Below, piece by piece: positions 1 through 8,228 of a DNA stretch of 64,000 nt (its first letter is position 1; each line of letters opens with the position of its first letter). This DNA is from Chitinophaga nivalis. GTDB taxonomy: Bacteria > Bacteroidota > Bacteroidia > Chitinophagales > Chitinophagaceae. Under the pieces are notes generated by a model. It made no database searches, was not told where the DNA came from, and saw only the letters and a list, made by a program, of their open reading frames with translations. The stretch is taken from positions 496,001 to 560,000 of the forward strand of contig NZ_JAPDNR010000001.1 in NCBI RefSeq assembly GCF_025989125.1. Direction: 5' to 3'. Made by a program: the position numbers and the translations under genes.

Positions 1-1
1 T

Positions 2-163
2 GTCACGGAAGGCAGCTTTGAGATGGAGCTGGATGGAGAGAAACATTTATTGCAGCAGCACGATGTGCTGGTGATTCCACCCCATGCCCTGCATGGCGGC
101 CGGGCAGTTACTGCCTGTAAACTGATAGACAGTTTCAGTCCTGCGCGGGATGATTACAGATAA
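2..163 (+). CDS. C-terminal end of a cupin-domain protein (5' end outside window)
   Basis: The reading frame is open from the first bases of the window to a TAA at 161-163 and gives about 53 residues. It contains a stretch typical of the last strands of a cupin barrel: an acidic loop, then QQHDVLVIPPHALHGG with the proline-rich turn and the His that often binds metal. A perfect stem-loop terminator follows directly, which supports a real gene end. The substrate cannot be inferred from this fragment; sugar-binding, transcription-factor sensor and dioxygenase cupins are all possible. Confidence 0.55.
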   Translation, partial: VTEGSFEMELDGEKHLLQQHDVLVIPPHALHGGRAVTACKLIDSFSPARDDYR

Positions 164-168
164 ACAAA

Positions 169-197
169 AAAGACAGCAATCGTGGATTGCTGTCTTT
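169..197 (+). terminator. Bidirectional stem-loop terminator between cupin gene and rng
   Basis: A 13-bp perfect stem (169-181 with 185-197) closes a 3-nt loop and is flanked by A-rich sequence on the left and T-rich sequence on the right. It lies just after the cupin stop codon (163) and just beyond the end of the convergent rng gene (219), so it can serve both transcripts. Confidence 0.8.
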
Positions 198-218
198 CTG
201 AATTATTTTAATCCTGGT

Positions 219-1769
219 TTACAGTTTTATTTCTTCATCATTGGCATCAAAGAAACGGTATTCGGTCAGATGGAAATTGGCATCTGCCTTAAGTTTAACC
301 CATTTTTTGTATTGGAAATACCATTTCCATTGTTTTGATACCAGAAAACCTTTGGTAAGGTAAGCATAGAGGATAGGATGTACCCGGATGGTCAGTCCTT
401 TATGCTGGTGATTGAGCAGGTATTGCAGGTTTTTTTCAATATCCTCGAGGATCAGCATGGAAGCACCGATTTTGCCGGTTCCTTTACAGGTTGGGCAATC
501 TTCTGCTACCGATATGGTAATCTCTGGTTTTACCCGTTGGCGGGTAATCTGCATCAGGCCAAATTTGGAGATCGGCAGAATGGTATGTTTTGCCCGGTCT
601 TGCGCCATAAATTTCTCCATGGCTTCGAAGATGGCTTTTTTATTATCCGGCAGCTTCATATCAATGAAGTCGATGATAATAATACCTCCGAGATCTCTTA
701 ATCTGAGCTGGCGGGCTATTTCAGCGGCAGCTTCCAGGTTGGAGGCCAGTGCGTTCTGTTCCTGGTTATTGCTGGAGCTTTTGTAGCCACTGTTTACATC
801 CACTACATGCAATGCTTCTGTAGCTTCAATAATGAGGTATACGCCACTGTCGAGGTTCACGGTTTTACCGAAAGAAGCCTTTACCTGGCGGGTGATACCA
901 AAGTTATCGAAGATGGGAGAACCGTTATTGTAGTAGTTAACAATATCCTGTTTTTCCGGTGCAATTTTCTGGATGTAGGTTTTTGCGTCGGTATAGATAT
1001 TTTTATCGTTGACTACGATACGGTTAAAGCTCTCATTCAGCAGGTCGCGGAGGATGCTGGTGGTTTTTGTCTGCTCGCTCAGTATTTTTTGCGGCGCCTG
1101 GCCACCATTCAGGTTTGCCTGAATGTTTTTCCAGGTTTGCACGAGCGTAGTCAGATCTTCGTGTAATTCTGCTGTTTTCTTTCCTTCTGCAGCTGTGCGG
1201 ACAATCACCCCAAAGTTGGGTGTTTTGATTGCCTCTACAATTTTCTGTAATCTTTTTCTTTCTTCGGAAGAGTGGATCTTTTTAGAGACCGCAACAATAT
1301 CGTTAAAGGGTGTTAACACTATAAATCTTCCGGGTAAAGAGATTTCACAGCTTAGGCGCGGGCCTTTAGAAGAAATGGGTTCTTTCAGAATTTGTACGAG
1401 GATATTGGGTTTACCGCCCAATACATCAGTAATTTTCCCGGTCTTTACTATTTCCGGCTCATTTTTAAATTTAGTAAAATCAAATCCTTCAGGGGTTTTA
1501 TCGCTGATGGCTGTTTGTGTAAATTTAAGAATGGATCGGATATATGGGCTGAGATCCGTGTAATGCAGAAAGGCGTCCTTTTCGAAGCCTACGTCCACAA
1601 AGGCAGCGTTTAAGCCGGGAATCAGCTTTTTAACCTTGCCCAGGTATAAATCGCCTACTGCGAAGTTAGGATTACCACTTTCGTGATGTAATTCGACTAA
1701 CTTTTTATCTTCCAGCAACGCAATTTCCACACCTGTGGGAGCCGCATTTATAATAAGTTCCTTGTTCAA
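219..1769 (-). CDS. rng: Ribonuclease G (RNase E/G family)
   Basis: This 516-residue protein is a single-strand-specific endoribonuclease that acts in rRNA maturation and mRNA decay in the cytoplasm. An S1-type RNA-binding region lies at about residues 36-130. The two catalytic aspartates are recognisable as D324 in HVVDVNSG and D367 in IIIIDFIDM, and the zinc-link motif CPTC is at 425-428, followed by KGTGK. The length fits RNase G rather than RNase E, since no long C-terminal scaffold is present. The start is a TTG at 1769; the protein N-terminus (MNKELIINAAP) matches the usual start of Bacteroidota RNase G, so TTG is preferred over an internal ATG. It is followed downstream by the terminator at 169-197. 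In Bacteroidota it commonly sits beside hup, as here. Confidence 0.95.
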   Translation of the reverse strand: MNKELIINAAPTGVEIALLEDKKLVELHHESGNPNFAVGDLYLGKVKKLIPGLNAAFVDVGFEKDAFLHYTDLSPYIRSILKFTQTAISDKTPEGFDFTKFKNEPEIVKTGKITDVLGGKPNILVQILKEPISSKGPRLSCEISLPGRFIVLTPFNDIVAVSKKIHSSEERKRLQKIVEAIKTPNFGVIVRTAAEGKKTAELHEDLTTLVQTWKNIQANLNGGQAPQKILSEQTKTTSILRDLLNESFNRIVVNDKNIYTDAKTYIQKIAPEKQDIVNYYNNGSPIFDNFGITRQVKASFGKTVNLDSGVYLIIEATEALHVVDVNSGYKSSSNNQEQNALASNLEAAAEIARQLRLRDLGGIIIIDFIDMKLPDNKKAIFEAMEKFMAQDRAKHTILPISKFGLMQITRQRVKPEITISVAEDCPTCKGTGKIGASMLILEDIEKNLQYLLNHQHKGLTIRVHPILYAYLTKGFLVSKQWKWYFQYKKWVKLKADANFHLTEYRFFDANDEEIKL

Positions 1770-2091
1770 GCGTCCAAAATTTTAACCTTTAAAACTTCAC
1801 CTTTATGCTATGCACACAGCTATTTAAGAACAGCTTACTGCATACCAGACAATAGCTAACTATATAAAGTTAGCGTATTCTTCACGTTCGTGATGATGGA
1901 TTGCTTAAGGGTTCAGCGATCACTGCAGGCAATATCCGGAGAATTCTGTGCGGGGATCTATGGAAACAACCTGCATGACTATAGCAATTTAAGTATAAAT
2001 GCTAGAATCATGCAGGATATATGAAAAATTTTATCCGACCGCCGCGCCGGGGTAATACCTGATTAGTATAAATGGCGGGAAACTGGAGTAA
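1770..2091. other. Intergenic region upstream of rng with two hairpins
   Basis: These 322 bases hold no open frame I can support. A 7-bp stem lies at 1855-1861/1868-1874, and a longer hairpin at 1970-2016 is listed separately. The rng promoter should be here on the minus strand, but no clean TAnnTTTG box was found. Confidence 0.4.
1970..2016 (-). terminator. Putative terminator of the tiny basic-protein gene
   Basis: A 9-bp perfect outer stem (1970-1978 with 2008-2016) continues into an imperfect inner stem. Read on the minus strand it lies about 75 nt after the small gene at 2092-2187 and is followed by a short T-rich stretch (TTGTTT). It could instead be a leader structure of rng. Confidence 0.45.
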
Positions 2092-2187
2092 TTATTTCTT
2101 ACCTTTTTTATGCCGGTTCTTTCTCAGTCTTTTTTTACGCTTGTGAGTGGCAATTTTATGTCTTTTTCTTTTCTTACCGCAAGGCAT
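2092..2187 (-). CDS. 31-residue highly basic ribosomal-type protein (AURKAIP1/COX24-like)
   Basis: An ATG at 2187 opens a 31-codon frame ending in TAA at 2092. The product begins MPCGKKRKRHKIATHKRKKR and ends in a Lys/Arg-rich tail; 19 of 31 residues are Lys or Arg. I recognise this as the short Bacteroidota protein annotated as AURKAIP1/COX24-domain, related to mitochondrial ribosomal protein mS38, so it is probably a small ribosomal protein buried in rRNA. It lies between the TPR gene and rng in the same orientation, 36 bp after the TPR gene stop. The gene is too short for most gene finders. Family assignment is from memory of the motif, not from a search. Confidence 0.8.
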   Translation of the reverse strand: MPCGKKRKRHKIATHKRKKRLRKNRHKKGKK

Positions 2188-2223
2188 ACGCTGATACGTT
2201 TTTAAATGATTGAAAAATAAATA

Positions 2224-3066
2224 TTATTGAATAGTTTTAATATAACTATCTACTTCCTTCTTCAGTTCCGGATCTGTCATGAAATGTTTGCTTTGTTCAA
2301 ACAGTTCAATGGCTTTCTTTTTATCCCCTTTACTTTTATAGGATTCCGCCAGAACGAATAATACTTTTGCATTACCCGGATGTTTTTTGGCGACTCCTTC
2401 CAGTCTTTCGATAGCTTTATCGTATTGACCCGATGTTATAGCCAGGTTTGCTAAAGTAACCTGAGCGTCTATATTATCCGGATTTGCTGCCACTACTTCC
2501 CTCAGCTTTGCTACTCCTGTCATTGGTTCGCCGGTATTCATGTATACCATGGCCTGCGAAATTTTCAGTGTATCATTTGCCGGGTTCAGTTTAATGGCCT
2601 GATCAAACAAACCAATCGCTTGTTCAGCTTCCCATTTTGCAATACGCGGATCTTGAGCATGTTGCAGGTGGGCTAAAAATAAATTGGCTGCAAAGGTGAG
2701 GCTTTTTTCGGAATTTTCCAATTTAGCGGCTTCGCCGAGGTAATATGCTGCCACAGGAAGTTGATTAAGACTATCCCAGGTGGAGTACAATTGTTTGTAG
2801 GCGGCTATTTGCTGGGTTTTCACATCCCCACGCACCACATTGGTTTCAATTGTATTAACAAGTAAAAGTTTTTCTGCCGGAATTTTTCCCTTGGCTGTTT
2901 CCAGGAGTTCGGAGAAGGCAATAGATTCTACACTCTGACCGCCCTGTGAGGGAGCGGCAGATGACATAGGTTTCTTATCTGACCGGGGTACAGTACGGCC
3001 AAAGGCGAATAATACCACCAATAATGCTACAGCAGCACCAACTAAGAGAACTTGTGATTTTTGCAC
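2224..3066 (-). CDS. Membrane-anchored tetratricopeptide-repeat protein
   Basis: The 280-residue product has one hydrophobic segment at about residues 6-24 (LLVGAAVALLVVLFAFG), then a Ser/Pro-rich linker, then repeated TPR helices in residues about 120-280. The repeats show the usual pattern of Ala, Gly, Tyr and Pro, for example IKLNPANDTLKISQAMVYMN and VAANPDNIDAQVTLANLAIT. A signal anchor with a periplasmic TPR domain is the likely topology. It starts only 24 bp after the hup stop, so it is probably co-transcribed with hup. In many Bacteroidota a TPR gene occupies this slot between hup and rng. The function is unknown; TPRs suggest a protein-binding scaffold. Confidence 0.8.
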   Translation of the reverse strand: MQKSQVLLVGAAVALLVVLFAFGRTVPRSDKKPMSSAAPSQGGQSVESIAFSELLETAKGKIPAEKLLLVNTIETNVVRGDVKTQQIAAYKQLYSTWDSLNQLPVAAYYLGEAAKLENSEKSLTFAANLFLAHLQHAQDPRIAKWEAEQAIGLFDQAIKLNPANDTLKISQAMVYMNTGEPMTGVAKLREVVAANPDNIDAQVTLANLAITSGQYDKAIERLEGVAKKHPGNAKVLFVLAESYKSKGDKKKAIELFEQSKHFMTDPELKKEVDSYIKTIQ

Positions 3067-3090
3067 GGCCTAAAATATTAGGCTGCAAAA

Positions 3091-3378
3091 TTAAGAACTT
3101 TTGAGCTTCTTTACCTCAGCAACAAATTCTTTCGAAGGTTTGAATGCCGGGATAAAATGCTCAGGGATCTCCACAGCCACGTTCTTCTTAATGTTACGGC
3201 CAATCTTGGCGGCTCTTTTCTTTGTGATAAAACTACCAAACCCTCGGATGTAAATGTGTTCACCATTGGCAAGAGCTTCTTTCACCTCTTTAAACATAGC
3301 CTCAAGTGTTACTAATACATCTACTTTGGGGATGCCGGTTTTTTCAGCAATGTTGTTAATTAAATCAGCTTTTCTCAT
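3091..3378 (-). CDS. hup: HU-family nucleoid DNA-binding protein
   Basis: The 95-residue protein has the full HU/IHF fold: N-terminal helices (MRKADLINNIAEKTG), the core motif HIYIRGFGSFITKKRAAKIGRN, and the DNA-binding arm that ends IPEHFIPAFKPSKEF. The conserved proline of the arm tip lies in the IPEHFIPAF region. It bends and compacts DNA. A TAnnTTTG -7 box at 3406-3413 on the minus strand gives a leader of about 20 nt. The gene is divergent from mutY across a 220-bp AT-rich gap and heads the hup-TPR unit. Confidence 0.96.
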   Translation of the reverse strand: MRKADLINNIAEKTGIPKVDVLVTLEAMFKEVKEALANGEHIYIRGFGSFITKKRAAKIGRNIKKNVAVEIPEHFIPAFKPSKEFVAEVKKLKSS

Positions 3379-3405
3379 ATGAAAGCGAGAGGATTACTTT
3401 ACTCT

Positions 3406-3413
3406 CAAAGTTA
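3406..3413 (-). promoter_or_regulatory. Bacteroidota -7 box of the hup promoter
   Basis: On the minus strand the sequence is TAACTTTG, an exact match to TAnnTTTG. It lies 28 bp upstream of the hup ATG at 3378. No clear -33 TTTG is visible at the right distance. Confidence 0.6.
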
Positions 3414-3598
3414 ATTTAAAAATTTTAATTGCTGAATTTTAAGCAAATAAATTTTATCATTTTTTCTTATAACTGTATTGGTGATAATTTATATTTATTT
3501 GCAGGCCCGGATATGAGTAACTGTAGTACTTTATAGGGTTCATGGGACAGCATTTACCATATCAATTTACTAAATAATTTTATTAAAATAATATATAA

Positions 3599-4672
3599 AT
3601 GACCGCATCGCGACTTTTTTTTACCGAAAAATTACTGGAATGGAACCGGGAAGCCAATTCCCGCAACATGCCCTGGAAAGGTGAAAAAAATCCATACCGC
3701 ATCTGGCTATCGGAAATTATTCTCCAGCAAACCCGCGTGGAACAAGGCTGGCCGTATTATGAGCGGTTCATTCAGCACTACCCCACCGTAACAGACCTGG
3801 CCCAGGCGCCCGAAGAAGAGGTATTCCGCCTCTGGCAAGGGTTGGGCTATTACGCCCGCTGTAAAAACATGCTCGCCGCCGCCCGGGAAATTACCGATCA
3901 ATACCAGGGGAAGTTCCCGGATCAATACGACCAGATCAAAGCCCTCAAAGGCATTGGCCCCTATACGGCCGCTGCCGTTGCTTCCTTTGCCTTTAACCTG
4001 CCCCACGCCGTACTCGATGGCAACGTATATCGTGTACTGGCCCGGTATTTTGGCATCGATACCCCGATAGACAGCACTGCCGGGAAGAAACAATTCGGAG
4101 AACTGGCGCAGGCACTCCTGCCAGCCGCGGCAGCTGCTGAATATAACCAAAGTATCATGGACTTCGGCGCCGTGGTATGCAAACCCCAGCAGCCAACCTG
4201 CAACGATTGCCCGCTCAACAGAAAGTGTATAGCCCGGCAACAGCAGCTGGTGGCGGTATTACCCGTCAAAACCAAAAAACTGCAGATCAAAAAACGCTAT
4301 TTCAACTACCTGCTGGTTACCCTGGAAGATAACATCTATATCCGCAAAAGAACGGAAAATGATATCTGGCAAAACCTGCACGAATTTATCCTGATAGAAA
4401 CGGACGAGCCTACCGATATTACTCATTTGCAGGCAGCGCCCGCTTTTCAGAACATCTTTAAAAGCTCACCAGGCACCGTGGAAAACATATCTGCCCCCTT
4501 CAAACAACAGCTCACCCATCAAACCATCCATACCCGGTTTATTACGGTAGCTGTTAAAAAGCCACTGGCACAGCAGGATTGGATGCTGGTTCCCGGCACC
4601 GAACTCAATAACTACGCTTTTCCAAAAACTATTACCAGTTTCCTGCAACAACACAGCATGCAATTATTCTGA
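3599..4672 (+). CDS. mutY: A/G-specific adenine DNA glycosylase
   Basis: The 357-residue enzyme removes adenine mispaired with 8-oxoguanine in base excision repair. The catalytic Glu is E39 in EIILQQT; the helix-hairpin-helix is LKGIGPYTAAA (116-126), and the conserved Asp is D140 in VLDGNVYRV. The four [4Fe-4S] cysteines C194, C201, C204 and C210 have the exact C-x6-C-x2-C-x5-C spacing. The C-terminal NUDIX-like domain (about 230-357) reads the 8-oxoG. Start is the ATG at 3599 right after an AT-rich leader. It is divergent from hup and upstream of ssb, a very common Bacteroidota arrangement. Confidence 0.97.
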   Translation: MTASRLFFTEKLLEWNREANSRNMPWKGEKNPYRIWLSEIILQQTRVEQGWPYYERFIQHYPTVTDLAQAPEEEVFRLWQGLGYYARCKNMLAAAREITDQYQGKFPDQYDQIKALKGIGPYTAAAVASFAFNLPHAVLDGNVYRVLARYFGIDTPIDSTAGKKQFGELAQALLPAAAAAEYNQSIMDFGAVVCKPQQPTCNDCPLNRKCIARQQQLVAVLPVKTKKLQIKKRYFNYLLVTLEDNIYIRKRTENDIWQNLHEFILIETDEPTDITHLQAAPAFQNIFKSSPGTVENISAPFKQQLTHQTIHTRFITVAVKKPLAQQDWMLVPGTELNNYAFPKTITSFLQQHSMQLF

Positions 4673-4867
4673 TCAAACAAATTATAAATAAAAATATATA
4701 TTAACAACTAAGGCACTTAAACATTATCCGATGAGCTTCGCCGCCACCGATACCAGTTCACAGTGAGAAATTTTTCACTATCGATTAGAAAAAAATATTA
4801 ACTTTAAGAAGGTTGTTTATTTAAAAAAGAAGAACTTTTTAACAATAGACTAAAAAAACCTACAACT

Positions 4868-5329
4868 ATGAGAGGTGTTAATAAAGTAATCCTGATAGGC
4901 AATTTGGGCAGAGATCCGGATGTACAGTTTCTGGAAGGAAATATCGCCGTGGCAAAGTTTTCACTGGCAACCACTGAAACGTTCAAAGACAGGGCCGGCA
5001 AACTTATATCACAAACCGAATGGCATACAGTAGTGCTTTGGCGGGGATTAGCAGAACTTGCACAGAAATATCTGCACAAAGGAAGCCTGGTATATATTGA
5101 AGGACGTTTGCGCACCCGCAGCTGGGAAGACAAGGAAGGCAACAAAAAGTTTGCTACTGAAGTTGTAGGAGACAACCTGGTAATGCTGGACAAACGCATG
5201 GACCTCAACAACCAAGACCACCCCATCCCCCACCACAGTGGCGCCAGCTCTGCTTCCGGAGAAAATTTCCCCAACAATCTGGAAATTCCACCTTCGCTGA
5301 ACGAGCCCGCAGACGATCTGCCATTTTAG
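4868..5329 (+). CDS. ssb: Single-stranded DNA-binding protein
   Basis: The 153-residue protein binds and protects ssDNA in replication, recombination and repair. The OB fold covers residues 1-110, opening with MRGVNKVILIGNLGRDPDVQ and including the WHTVVLW strand and the LVYIEGRLRTRSW strand. A flexible linker precedes the acidic tail that ends DDLPF, the docking peptide for partner proteins. It lies between mutY and gldE in the same direction. A TAnnTTTA-like box (about 4799-4806) before the long AT-rich leader may be its promoter. Confidence 0.97.
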   Translation: MRGVNKVILIGNLGRDPDVQFLEGNIAVAKFSLATTETFKDRAGKLISQTEWHTVVLWRGLAELAQKYLHKGSLVYIEGRLRTRSWEDKEGNKKFATEVVGDNLVMLDKRMDLNNQDHPIPHHSGASSASGENFPNNLEIPPSLNEPADDLPF

Positions 5330-5365
5330 TTGCAAATAAAAATATTAAGTTTTCGATGTACATAA

Positions 5366-5393
5366 TCCCATAATGGGACATTACTTATATTTG
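5366..5393 (+). promoter_or_regulatory. gldE promoter with adjacent 13-bp palindrome
   Basis: The -7 box TATATTTG is at 5386-5393. Just upstream, at 5366-5378, lies a perfect inverted repeat of two 6-bp arms (TCCCAT and ATGGGA) around one base. This sits where a -33 contact or an operator would be. The leader to the TTG start at 5457 would be about 55 nt. Confidence 0.5.
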
Positions 5394-5456
5394 CGTGCAG
5401 GGAAGGCATTTCAGTGATTTACTTTCCCTTTGTTTTTTTGATTATTTACATCAAAG

Positions 5457-6809
5457 TTGAATATCTTGGATATCCATTCGGCAAGCAACGTATCCTATCT
5501 CTTACAAGCTAATGCACCGATTGCCACCCCTAACATGGTGGTTTTTCTGCTTGTTCTCTTTATCATACTACTGCTTACCTTCATCGTTTCCGGTGCAGAA
5601 GTCGCGTTTTTTTCTTTGAACTATAAAGACCTGAACGTACTCAAGACCCGTCAGAATGCTTCCGGTAAATTAATTACCAAATTACTGGAGAAGCCCAAAT
5701 CCTTGCTGGCTACCCTGCAAATAGCCGGTATCCTCCTGATGATCGCATTTATTATGATCACCAACTACCTCGTTACCCAGATGGAAGACCTGGAAACCCT
5801 CCCTGTCGTTTCATTTGTAGTAAGGGTAGCCGCTATATGTCTGGTATTGCTGTTCTTCGGACAAATACTCCCCCGCGTATGGGCAGCGCAAAACAATATT
5901 CGTTTTGCCACCTACTTCGCCTGGTTCGTCAGCCTCATTCATGCGACCCTCGAACCTGTCAGCGATTTCTTCGTCAGCCTCAGTGGCAGCATCGAAGCCC
6001 GGTTCTTTAACCGCGGCAGCGGCCCTGTCAACTACCAGGAAATTGATGAAGCCATTGAGATGAGCGTAGATCCTACCGCCTCCCAGGAAGAAAAAAATAT
6101 CCTGAAAGGCATTCTCAAATTCGGCAACATCACCGTTAAACAGATCATGCGTGGCCGTCTCGATGTAAACGGCATGGAATATAACAGCAACTTTGAACAG
6201 GTGACCCAGCGCGTAGCTGAATTACACTACTCCCGGCTGCCTGTTTATAAAGAGAACCTGGATAATATCGTAGGTGTTATCCACACCAAAGACCTACTCC
6301 CCCACCTGGATAAAGGCAACAGCTTCGACTGGCATGAAGTAATGCGGCAACCATTCTTCGTACACGGTCATAAACTGATTGAGGACCTCCTGAGTGAATT
6401 CCAGAGCAGACGTATGCATTTTGCCGTAGTGGTAGACGAGTTTGGCGGTACCTCCGGTATCGTTACCCTTGAAGACATTATGGAAGAAGTGATCGGCGAT
6501 ATCAAAGATGAATTCGATGAAGAAGAATTCAACTACAGCAAAGTAGACAACTTCACCTATGTTTTTGAAGGCAAAACCATGCTGAATGATGTTTGCCGCA
6601 TCATGAACATCTCCCCTGATACTTTTGAACATGTAAAAGGAGAAAGCGATTCCCTCGGAGGCCTGATCCTTGAACTGGCAGGAAAATTTCCGGAAGAAAA
6701 CAGCGTTATCAATTATACCAACTTCGATTTCACTGTACTGGAAGTAAATAAAATGCGTATCCAGAAAGTACAGGTTACCATCAGACCGGATGCTACGGAT
6801 AAGATATAA
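5457..6809 (+). CDS. gldE: Gliding motility-associated membrane protein GldE (CNNM/CBS family)
   Basis: The 450-residue protein has transmembrane segments at about 27-52, 85-105 and 120-140 in a CNNM-type domain whose signature SGAEVAFFSLN follows TM1. Two CBS domains occupy about 215-335 (RVAELHYSRLPVYKE and FAVVVDEFGGTSGIVTLEDI), and a CorC/HlyC domain the C-terminus. Together with gldD directly downstream this identifies GldE, which supports gliding and type IX secretion in Bacteroidota. The TTG start at 5457 is chosen because the residues before TM1 (SYLLQA) resemble other GldE N-termini; the next ATG is at 5535, inside TM1. Confidence 0.92.
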   Translation: MNILDIHSASNVSYLLQANAPIATPNMVVFLLVLFIILLLTFIVSGAEVAFFSLNYKDLNVLKTRQNASGKLITKLLEKPKSLLATLQIAGILLMIAFIMITNYLVTQMEDLETLPVVSFVVRVAAICLVLLFFGQILPRVWAAQNNIRFATYFAWFVSLIHATLEPVSDFFVSLSGSIEARFFNRGSGPVNYQEIDEAIEMSVDPTASQEEKNILKGILKFGNITVKQIMRGRLDVNGMEYNSNFEQVTQRVAELHYSRLPVYKENLDNIVGVIHTKDLLPHLDKGNSFDWHEVMRQPFFVHGHKLIEDLLSEFQSRRMHFAVVVDEFGGTSGIVTLEDIMEEVIGDIKDEFDEEEFNYSKVDNFTYVFEGKTMLNDVCRIMNISPDTFEHVKGESDSLGGLILELAGKFPEENSVINYTNFDFTVLEVNKMRIQKVQVTIRPDATDKI

Positions 6810-6836
6810 GCCCGGCTACTAAACGTGAATAGTCAA

Positions 6837-7439
6837 ATGCCACACTTAAAAGGAAAGGTAACTGCCGTTTTTTTCGCATTCCTGTTTTTACTGACAGCCT
6901 GCAACGACACCGCCTATACGCCTAAACCAAGAGGATATTTCCTGGTAAAGTTTCCGGAAAGAAAATACCGCACCTTCGATATGCCCGGCTATCCGTATAC
7001 ATTTGAATATCCGGCTTACGCGAATGTGGTGAAAGACACCTCCTTTTTTGGCGAAAAACCGGAAAACCCTTACTGGATCAATATCGACTTCCCTTCGCTG
7101 AACGGCAAGATTTACCTGAGCTATAAAATCATCGGCACAGGCAACAACTTCCGTAAACTGGCAGACGATGCCTTTAAAATGACCTATAAGCATACCTATA
7201 AAGCAGCCTACATCGACGAAAATGTAATCCGGACCCCCAATCAGGTAAGCGGAACTTTTTACGAAGTAGGCGGCAATGCGGCCTCTGCCAAACAATTTTT
7301 CGCCACCGACTCCACCCGCCATTTCCTCCGGGGAGCCCTCTATTTTGATGTAACCCCCAATGCAGATTCCCTTGCCCCGGTATACAAGTTCCTGGAACAG
7401 GATATGTGGCATATGGTGGAAACCCTGCGCTGGAGATAA
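6837..7439 (+). CDS. gldD: Gliding motility lipoprotein GldD
   Basis: The product is about 200 residues and carries a lipoprotein signal ending LFLLTAC with the lipidated Cys at residue 22 from this ATG. The mature part begins with the GldD hallmark TPKPRGYFLVKFPERKYRTF and continues with a compact beta-rich domain. GldD is required for gliding and acts with GldE at the cell envelope. An in-frame GTG lies 12 bp upstream (6825), but the ATG at 6837 gives a better signal peptide. It is 27 bp after gldE and surely co-transcribed. Confidence 0.93.
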   Translation: MPHLKGKVTAVFFAFLFLLTACNDTAYTPKPRGYFLVKFPERKYRTFDMPGYPYTFEYPAYANVVKDTSFFGEKPENPYWINIDFPSLNGKIYLSYKIIGTGNNFRKLADDAFKMTYKHTYKAAYIDENVIRTPNQVSGTFYEVGGNAASAKQFFATDSTRHFLRGALYFDVTPNADSLAPVYKFLEQDMWHMVETLRWR

Positions 7440-7452
7440 GCACGTAATCACG

Positions 7453-7460
7453 TAACTTTG
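7453..7460 (+). promoter_or_regulatory. -7 box for the DUF3109 gene
   Basis: TAACTTTG lies 13 bp after the gldD stop and 57 bp before the ATG at 7517. This suggests that the DUF3109 gene has its own promoter rather than only gldED readthrough. Confidence 0.5.
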
Positions 7461-7516
7461 TGGTCTTAACAAGATTGTCTGTGTAATATTCACCACAGAT
7501 AAAAGACCAGTTCCTG

Positions 7517-8086
7517 ATGATCATCATTGACGATAAATATATTAGTGACGAAGTAATTGAAGAGCAATTCGTATGTAATTTGTCTGCTTGCAAAGGCGCC
7601 TGCTGCGTTGCGGGAGATTGCGGTGCCCCATTGGATAAAACAGAGGTGAAAACCCTGAAAAAAATATATCCCCTGATAAAATCCTACCTGCGGGAAGATG
7701 GTATCCGGGAAATAGAACAAACAGGCACCAATACTATCGATGATGAATACGGTTATGTAACCCCTATCGTAAATAAAGGGATCTGTGCTTACGCTACAAT
7801 AGACGATCATGGCATTGTAGGATGTGGTATCGAGAAAGCATATAACGACGGCGTAGTGGCCTTTAAAAAACCTGTTTCCTGTCATCTGTATCCGATACGC
7901 GTTACCAAATATGAAGCTTTTGAGGCGGTTAACTACGATCGCTGGGATGTATGTAAACCTGCCTGTAAAAACGGAAAAACACTGCGGGTACCGGTATATC
8001 GTTTCCTGAAAGAAGCTATTATCAGAAAATACGGCACGGAATTTTATGAAGTGCTGGATAAAATTGCAACGAAACAATATAAATGA
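7517..8086 (+). CDS. DUF3109 family Cys-rich protein
   Basis: The 189-residue protein opens with MIIIDDKYISDEVIEEQFVC and has a Cys-rich cluster CNLSACKGACCVAGDCGAPL near the N-terminus. Further cysteines are at CAYATIDDHGIVGCGI, SCHLYPI and VCKPACKNGK. This pattern is that of the DUF3109 family, related in style to YkgJ-type metal or Fe-S binding proteins. The spacing of the cysteines suggests a bound metal cluster, but no reaction is known. It is common in Bacteroidota and often sits near housekeeping genes. Confidence 0.85.
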   Translation: MIIIDDKYISDEVIEEQFVCNLSACKGACCVAGDCGAPLDKTEVKTLKKIYPLIKSYLREDGIREIEQTGTNTIDDEYGYVTPIVNKGICAYATIDDHGIVGCGIEKAYNDGVVAFKKPVSCHLYPIRVTKYEAFEAVNYDRWDVCKPACKNGKTLRVPVYRFLKEAIIRKYGTEFYEVLDKIATKQYK

Positions 8087-8228
8087 GGAATTAAGCATCC
8101 GGTATCAATACCTGCCGCAGCTGACCCGAAGCTTTGCAACATCACCGCTTTATCTTCGTACAGCTGCAGTATTCCTGATTCCTAATTCTTTGTTCACTAT
8201 CTTTATTTAGCACTTACCGCGTTTGCTT

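Noticed and set aside
4804..5277. 157-codon minus-strand frame antisense to ssb
   Set aside because: It is complementary to the conserved OB fold of SSB and has no protein-like features.
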